Shown here in pieces: positions 59,130 through 64,000 of a DNA stretch of 64,000 nucleotides (position 1 is the stretch's first letter; the number at the start of each line of letters is the position of its first letter). Source of the stretch: ZC4RG19 sp017577565 (GTDB lineage Bacteria > Actinomycetota > Acidimicrobiia > Acidimicrobiales > VFJN01). Where the stretch lies: contig VSCH01000012.1 in NCBI GenBank assembly GCA_047459075.1, forward strand, positions 1-64,000, in the 5' to 3' direction. Under the pieces are notes generated by a model. That model was not told the DNA's origin. It saw nothing but the letters and a program-made list of their open reading frames with translations, and did not search any database. Both the position numbers and the translations under genes were made by a program.

Positions 59130-60395
59130 CGGCGCCGGGGCGGCCGCCGCGCCGGGGCCGGCGGCGCGGGGCTCGCCGAGCAGCAGCACGACCACCTCGT
59201 CGCCGGCCGCCGCGCCCTCGCCGTCGGGCAGGACGGCGAGGCCGTCGGCCCGGGCCATCGCCCCGAGCTGGTGCGAGCCCTGGCCGCCGGCGGACCGCAC
59301 CCGCAGGCGCCCGTCCTCGTCGGACTCGACGGTCACCCGCACGAAGTGCACCTTGCCGTCGGGCCGCCGGGGCAGCGGCTCGGCCGCCACGGCCCGCCAC
59401 CGGGGCAGGTGCAGCCGGTCGTCGCGGTGGCCCGCCATCCGGCGCAGGCCGGGCCGGGCGAAGAGGGCGAAGCTGACCATCGACGAGACGGGGTTGCCGG
59501 GCAGGCCGAAGACCGGCACCTCCCGCCCGTCGGGCGCGGGGACGACGCCGAAGGCGAGGGGCTTGGCCGGGCGGATGGCGACCTGCATCCACCGCATGCG
59601 CCCGAGCCGGTCGAGCACGACCTTGACCAGGTCGGTGTCGCCCATCGACACGCCGCCGCTCGACAGCACCGCGTCGCACTCGGCCGTGCCCCGGCGGAAC
59701 GCCGCCGTGATCGCCTCCTCGTCGTCGGGGACGTGGCCGAGGTCGACCGGTTCGACGCCCGCCCGGGCGGCGAGGGCGAGCAGCGTCGGGCGGTTGCTGT
59801 CGCGGATCTGGCCGGGCCGCAGCGGGCCCGGGCCCTCGACGAGCTCGTCCCCGGTCGACAGGACGCCGACCCGGGGGCGGGGGTGGGCGGCGACCTCGCC
59901 GACGCCGAGCGACGCCAGCACGCCGACCCGGGCCGGGGTCAGCTCGTCGCCGGGACCGAAGAGGCGGTCGCCGGGCCGGAGGTCCTCGCCCGCCTCCCGC
60001 ACGTGGTCGCCCGGCCGGGCCTCGACCTCGATCCGCACGGCCCGGCCGCCCTCCAGCCGCTCGGTCCGCTCGACGGGGACGACGGCGTCGGCGCCCTCGG
60101 GGAGCGGCGCGCCCGTGAAGATGCGCACGGCCTCGCCGGGGCCGAGCGGGCGCGCCGCCGGGTGCCCGGCCGCCACCTCGGCGACGACCGGCAGCACGAC
60201 CGGCGCGCCGGCGGTGTCGGCCGCCCGCACGGCGTACCCGTCCATCGCGGTGTTGGCGAAGGGCGGCACCGCCTCGGTGGCCACGACGTCGCCGGCCAGG
60301 ACGAGCCCGGCGGCGGCCGCCAGCGGCACGGTCCGGGGCGGCAGCGGGTGGCACCCGGCGAGGACGTGGGCGACGGCCTCCTCCAGGGGGATCAC
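59127..60395 (-). CDS. Gephyrin-like molybdotransferase MoeA/Glp
   Basis: A 422-residue MoeA-family protein: ATEAVPPFANTAMDGYAVRA, VRIFTGAPLPEGADAVVPVE, RVGVLSTGDELVEGPGPLRP, AVLSSGGVSMGDTDLVKVVL and VFGLPGNPVSSMVSFALFAR. MoeA inserts molybdenum into molybdopterin. In corynebacteria a paralogue (Glp) instead binds FtsZ and a membrane receptor, and is linked to galU. The galU neighbour and GlpR-like gene support Glp; the flanking moaA/moaC support a molybdenum role. Confidence 0.85.
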   Translation of the reverse strand: MIPLEEAVAHVLAGCHPLPPRTVPLAAAAGLVLAGDVVATEAVPPFANTAMDGYAVRAADTAGAPVVLPVVAEVAAGHPAARPLGPGEAVRIFTGAPLPEGADAVVPVERTERLEGGRAVRIEVEARPGDHVREAGEDLRPGDRLFGPGDELTPARVGVLASLGVGEVAAHPRPRVGVLSTGDELVEGPGPLRPGQIRDSNRPTLLALAARAGVEPVDLGHVPDDEEAITAAFRRGTAECDAVLSSGGVSMGDTDLVKVVLDRLGRMRWMQVAIRPAKPLAFGVVPAPDGREVPVFGLPGNPVSSMVSFALFARPGLRRMAGHRDDRLHLPRWRAVAAEPLPRRPDGKVHFVRVTVESDEDGRLRVRSAGGQGSHQLGAMARADGLAVLPDGEGAAAGDEVVVLLLGEPRAAGPGAAAAPAP

Positions 60396-60402
60396 GGCGT
60401 GC

Positions 60403-61290
<888 letters not shown>

Positions 61291-61381
61291 CGAGCGCCTC
61301 CTCGTCCTGTCCCGTTCTACCCGCCCAGGACCGCCGTCCCGGCCCGGGCGCCGTGCCTGGCCCGCATGGCGGGCACGGTAG

Positions 61382-62041
61382 TCACCCCGGGGCCTGCGGC
61401 GCTCGCCCGGTGGCGGCCCCACCACCCGGCGGCCGGCCCGGAGCCCCGAGGCGGGGCTCGCGGCCCTCCCGGAGGCGCCGGACGTTGCCGGCGTGGCGGC
61501 CGACGACGAGCGCGGCGCACAGCGCCAGCGCCGCCACCTCGCGCCCGGGGGCGCCGAGCGCGGCGGTCGCCACGGGCAGGGTCGCCGCCGCGGTGATCGA
61601 CCCCGCCGAGACGTAGCGGGTGGTGGCGACGACCAGCCCGAAGGCCGCGGCGGCGACCAGCGCGGCGAGCGGGTGCAGCACGGCGGCCATGCCGGCGCCG
61701 GTGGCGACGCCCTTGCCGCCCCGGAAGCGCCGGGTCACCGGCAGGACGTGGCCGACGACGGCGGCGACGCCGCAGGCGACGCCCACGCCGTGGCCGCCCA
61801 GCGCCCACCCGGCCGCGGCGGGCAGCGCGCCCTTGGCCACGTCGCCGGCCAGGACGAGGGCGCCGGCGCGGCGCCCGGCCGTGCGGGCCACGTTGGTGGC
61901 GCCCGGGTTGCCCGAGCCCGCCCGCGTCGGGTCGACGCCCCGCCGGCCCGCGACGAGGAGCGCGGTGGGGAAGGTACCGACCAGGTAGGAGGCGGCGACC
62001 AGCAGGGCCGACGCGCCGGGGGCGAGCGAGGCGACGGGCAC
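61382..62041 (-). CDS. plsY: Glycerol-3-phosphate acyltransferase PlsY
   Basis: A 219-residue multi-pass protein: LLVAASYLVGTFPTALLVAG, GSGNPGATNVARTAGRRAG (active-site motif 1), GHVLPVTRRFRGGKGVATGA (motif 2) and later helices. PlsY acylates glycerol-3-phosphate with acyl-phosphate at the membrane. The GTG at 62041 is chosen because TACGAT is 8 nt upstream and it gives a normal N-terminus. Confidence 0.9.
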   Translation of the reverse strand: MPVASLAPGASALLVAASYLVGTFPTALLVAGRRGVDPTRAGSGNPGATNVARTAGRRAGALVLAGDVAKGALPAAAGWALGGHGVGVACGVAAVVGHVLPVTRRFRGGKGVATGAGMAAVLHPLAALVAAAAFGLVVATTRYVSAGSITAAATLPVATAALGAPGREVAALALCAALVVGRHAGNVRRLREGREPRLGAPGRPPGGGAATGRAPQAPG

Positions 62042-62049
62042 GGCGGCGG

Positions 62050-62055
62050 ATCGTA
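62050..62055 (-). promoter_or_regulatory. -10 element (TACGAT) of plsY
   Basis: Minus-strand TACGAT is 8 nt before the GTG at 62041. The CIRCE element lies about 40 bp further upstream. Confidence 0.45.
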
Positions 62056-62094
62056 GGGCCCCAGGTGGGATACCCCGCCAGCGGACCGCTAGGC

Positions 62095-62121
62095 TTGGCA
62101 CTCTCCGGCCGCGAGTGCTAA
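62095..62121. promoter_or_regulatory. CIRCE element (HrcA operator)
   Basis: TTGGCACTC-N9-GAGTGCTAA matches the CIRCE consensus TTAGCACTC-N9-GAGTGCTAA at 17 of 18 half-site bases, and the 9-nt spacer is exact. It lies 53 nt before the Ruc-like ATG and overlaps a possible promoter (TTGGCA at 62095). No hrcA gene is in the window. Confidence 0.85.
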
Positions 62122-62174
62122 CTGCCGATCGCTGGCGCGGCCGGTCGGCCAGCCGGAACCGATTCGGAGATCAG

Positions 62175-62438
62175 ATGCCCACGTACGAATACCGCTGCAC
62201 GGACTGCGGGGAGCTCCACGAGGTCGTCCAGTCCTTCTCCGACGCGCCCCTCACCACCTGCCCCTCCTGCTCGGGCGCGCTGAAGAAGGTCTTCTCGCCC
62301 GTCGGCATCTCGTTCAAGGGCAGCGGCTTCTACAAGACCGACAGCCGCTCGTCCGGCAACGGGTCGTCGTCCGGCGACTCGTCGAGCGACGGGTCGTCGT
62401 CGAGCAGCGAGTCCGCCACCGCCACGGCCGCCGACTGA
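62175..62438 (+). CDS. FmdB-family zinc ribbon protein, Ruc-like
   Basis: An 87-residue protein: PTYEYRCTDCGELHEVVQ and TTCPSCSGALKKVF place a four-Cys zinc ribbon in residues 8-32, GSGFYKTD follows, and the rest is Ser/Gly/Asp-rich and probably disordered. This matches Ruc (Rv0991c), a redox-regulated chaperone of M. tuberculosis, which is also under HrcA control. GGAGA precedes the ATG. Function here is inferred from family and the CIRCE site. Confidence 0.8.
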   Translation: MPTYEYRCTDCGELHEVVQSFSDAPLTTCPSCSGALKKVFSPVGISFKGSGFYKTDSRSSGNGSSSGDSSSDGSSSSSESATATAAD

Positions 62439-62441
62439 GCC

Positions 62442-62466
62442 GGCGGCGGGCGCCGGGCCCGCCGCC
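62442..62466 (+). terminator. Hairpin after the Ruc-like gene
   Basis: A perfect 10-bp stem GGCGGCGGGC / GCCCGCCGCC with a 5-nt loop begins 4 nt after the stop codon. There is no T-run. Together with TAGCGT near 62486 it suggests the next gene can be transcribed separately. Confidence 0.5.
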
Positions 62467-62536
62467 CCCGGCCCCCGGGTGCGCTAGCGTCCCGGCCGGC
62501 TTCCCCCGCCAGTCCCCCGACGCGCGGAGGCAAGCC

Positions 62537-63184
62537 GTGTCCCACCGTCCCCTCGCCCTGCCCGTGCGCGCCCGGCGCGCCCTGGCCCGCCCGGCCGTGC
62601 GCCGGGCCGCCGTCGGCGTCCTCGCGGCCGCCACGGCCCTGACCGTCCTCGCCCTGGCCGACGCCGCGGACGCCGCCCGCGACCGCTGGGGCCGCACCCG
62701 CGCCGTCGCCGTCGCCACCCGTGACCTGGCCCCCGGCGACCGGGTCGACCCCGACGCCGCCGCGCTCCGCCACCTGCCCGCCGCCCTGCTCCCCGGCGAG
62801 CCGCTCGCGCAGGTGCCGGTCGGCGCCGTCGTGCGCCACCCCGTCGTCGCCGGCGAGCCGCTGCAGGCGGCCCGCCTGGCCCCGCACGGCGCCACCGGGG
62901 CCGCCGCCCTCCTCGAGCCCGGCCAGCGGGCGGTCGCCGTGCCCACCGGGCCCCGGCCGACGCCGCCACTGGCGGTCGGCGACCGGGTCGACGTCCTGGC
63001 CGTGCTGCCGGCGCCCGACCTCGACGTCGCCGGCGGTGCGCCGGCGTTCCCGGTGGTCGAGGGCGCGACCGTCGTCGACGTCGGCGACGACGCCGTCACC
63101 GTCGCCGTGCCCCGGGGCGACGCGCCCCGGGTGGCGTGGGCCGCGACCGGCGGGGTGGTCGCGCTGGCGCTGACGGGGTCGTGA
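62537..63184 (+). CDS. SAF-domain protein, CpaB-like
   Basis: A 215-residue protein. Arg-rich start, hydrophobic segment (AAVGVLAAATALTVLALADA), then an SAF domain (VAVATRDLAPGDRVDPDAAA) and a C-terminal beta region (PPLAVGDRVDVLAVLPAPDL). SAF proteins include CpaB/RcpC of Flp pili. No pilus genes follow. I recall a gene of similar size (Rv0990c) next to ruc in M. tuberculosis, but cannot confirm the domain match. Confidence 0.7.
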   Translation: MSHRPLALPVRARRALARPAVRRAAVGVLAAATALTVLALADAADAARDRWGRTRAVAVATRDLAPGDRVDPDAAALRHLPAALLPGEPLAQVPVGAVVRHPVVAGEPLQAARLAPHGATGAAALLEPGQRAVAVPTGPRPTPPLAVGDRVDVLAVLPAPDLDVAGGAPAFPVVEGATVVDVGDDAVTVAVPRGDAPRVAWAATGGVVALALTGS

Positions 63185-63192
63185 GGCGCGGC

Positions 63193-64000
63193 TCAGCTGC
63201 GGAAGCCGACGGCCAGCAGCAGCAGGATCACCACGCCGAGGACCAGCCGGTACAGCACGAACGGCGCGAACGACTGCGTGCGGATGAGCCGCAGCGTGCC
63301 CCACACGGCGATGTAGCCGGTGATCGCCGAGGAGACGATCCCCCACAGGAACGCGGCCCGCATGTCCGCGGGGATCCCGCCCTCGCCCTGGACGTCGAAC
63401 CACTTGAAGACGAGCGCACCGGCCGTGATCGGCAGGCTCATGAGGAACGCGAACCGGGCGGCGCCGTCACGGCTCAGGCCGACGAACCGGCCCACCGTGA
63501 TGGTCACGCCCGAGCGGGACACGCCCGGCTGGAGGGCGATCGCCTGGCCGATGCCCATGGCGACGGCGTCGGTGAGCGAGACCTCGTCGATGGTGCGCTT
63601 GCCCCGGGTGCCGTCGGCGAAGCCCAGCAGCAGCGCGCCGACGATCAGCATCACCGCGATCATCCAGATGCGGTCGGTGTTCTCCTCGATGGTGTCGGCC
63701 CACAGGCCGCCGACGACGGCCGCGGGCACCGCGGAGAGGGCGATCAGCCAGGCCAGGCGCCCGTCCTTGGTCCGCGGCGCGGTGAACGCCGCCTTCGCCA
63801 GCCGCAGCAGGTCTCGGCGGAAGTAGGCGATCGCCCCGCCGAGGGTGCCGACGTGCAGCGCGACGTCGAAGGTCTTCTCGAGCGAGGCGTCGCCGCCGAA
63901 GTCGTCCCACCCGAACAGCCAGGGCACCAGCACGAGATGCCCCGACGACGAGATGGGCAGGTACTCGGACAGGCCCTGGGTGATGCCCAGGATGATGGCG
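63193..64000 (-). CDS. uppP: Undecaprenyl-diphosphatase UppP/BacA (5' end outside window)
   Basis: A partial reading frame runs through the window edge. Motifs: TQGLSEYLPISSSG at the start of the visible part (active-site region), VALHVGTLGGAIAYFRRDL, QALALQ-like AIALQPGVSRSGVTITVGRF (second motif), and C-terminal helices. UppP dephosphorylates undecaprenyl diphosphate in cell-wall synthesis. The gene is convergent with the SAF gene, 8 nt apart. Confidence 0.95.
   Translation of the reverse strand, partial: AIILGITQGLSEYLPISSSGHLVLVPWLFGWDDFGGDASLEKTFDVALHVGTLGGAIAYFRRDLLRLAKAAFTAPRTKDGRLAWLIALSAVPAAVVGGLWADTIEENTDRIWMIAVMLIVGALLLGFADGTRGKRTIDEVSLTDAVAMGIGQAIALQPGVSRSGVTITVGRFVGLSRDGAARFAFLMSLPITAGALVFKWFDVQGEGGIPADMRAAFLWGIVSSAITGYIAVWGTLRLIRTQSFAPFVLYRLVLGVVILLLLAVGFRS

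Overview
The window is very GC-rich bacterial chromosome with a strong GC3 bias, many GTG starts and tightly packed genes. No rRNA, CRISPR array, phage or insertion sequence was seen, and no gene-free stretch exceeds 300 bases. Several gene sets point to Actinomycetota: MoxR/DUF58/DUF4350/DUF4129/SpoIIM/RDD in the mycobacterial order, two PPOX-type and one DDN-type probable F420 enzymes, a CIRCE-controlled FmdB/Ruc protein, and galU with a gephyrin-like glp and a glpR-like membrane gene. Acidimicrobiia is a plausible class, but that is inference.

Layout. 1-7.1 kb: RDD and SpoIIM membrane proteins diverge next to a minus-strand operon (membrane protein, DUF4129, DUF4350, MoxR, DUF58). 7.1-13 kb: methyltransferase, HIT-type GalT behind a possible leaderless leader peptide, flavin reductase, DUF192-RsmI, hydrolase and YchF. 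13-19.8 kb: SIMPL and PHP proteins, then a run of an MbcA/ParS-like antitoxin, a RES-domain toxin, a prolyl oligopeptidase and a queuosine-salvage protein. 19.8-21.6 kb: two exported proteins behind a LacI-type palindrome. 21.5-24.7 kb: CbiMNQO metal importer divergent from a Fur-family gene with a Nur-like box between them. 24.7-35.5 kb: EamA transporter, PPOX protein, adenosine kinase, M1 aminopeptidase, VC0807-like protein, hydrolase, ferredoxin/ferredoxin reductase/lysoplasmalogenase, AlkX-like glycosylase and methionine aminopeptidase. 35.6-40.6 kb: enolase-superfamily enzyme with threonine dehydratase, RsbW-like kinase, AzlCD and a phosphotriesterase-family enzyme. 40.7-46.6 kb: DDN-like/TetR operon with two matching operators, then a DrrAB-type ABC transporter with a WYL regulator and two matching 23-bp palindromes, SRPBCC, M50 and GNAT genes. 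46.6-56 kb: enoyl-CoA hydratase, GalE, a PAS-GGDEF cyclase, an FMN alpha-hydroxyacid oxidase, PPOX, a polyQ/basic small protein, a SNF2-family ATPase and a frameshifted zinc-ribbon gene. 56-64 kb: tRNA-Ala(CGC), translin-like gene, glpR-like gene, moaC, moaA, glp/moeA, galU, plsY, CIRCE, ruc-like gene, a SAF protein and the 3' part of uppP.

Two features recur. Many genes have a TANNNT hexamer 6-8 nt before the start codon and no Shine-Dalgarno sequence, which suggests leaderless mRNAs. Adjacent cistrons often overlap by 4 nt (GTGA/ATGA), which suggests coupled translation. Several regulator genes sit beside palindromes that are good candidate operators (TetR, WYL, Fur/Nur); a LacI-type palindrome and a CIRCE element lack a visible regulator gene here.
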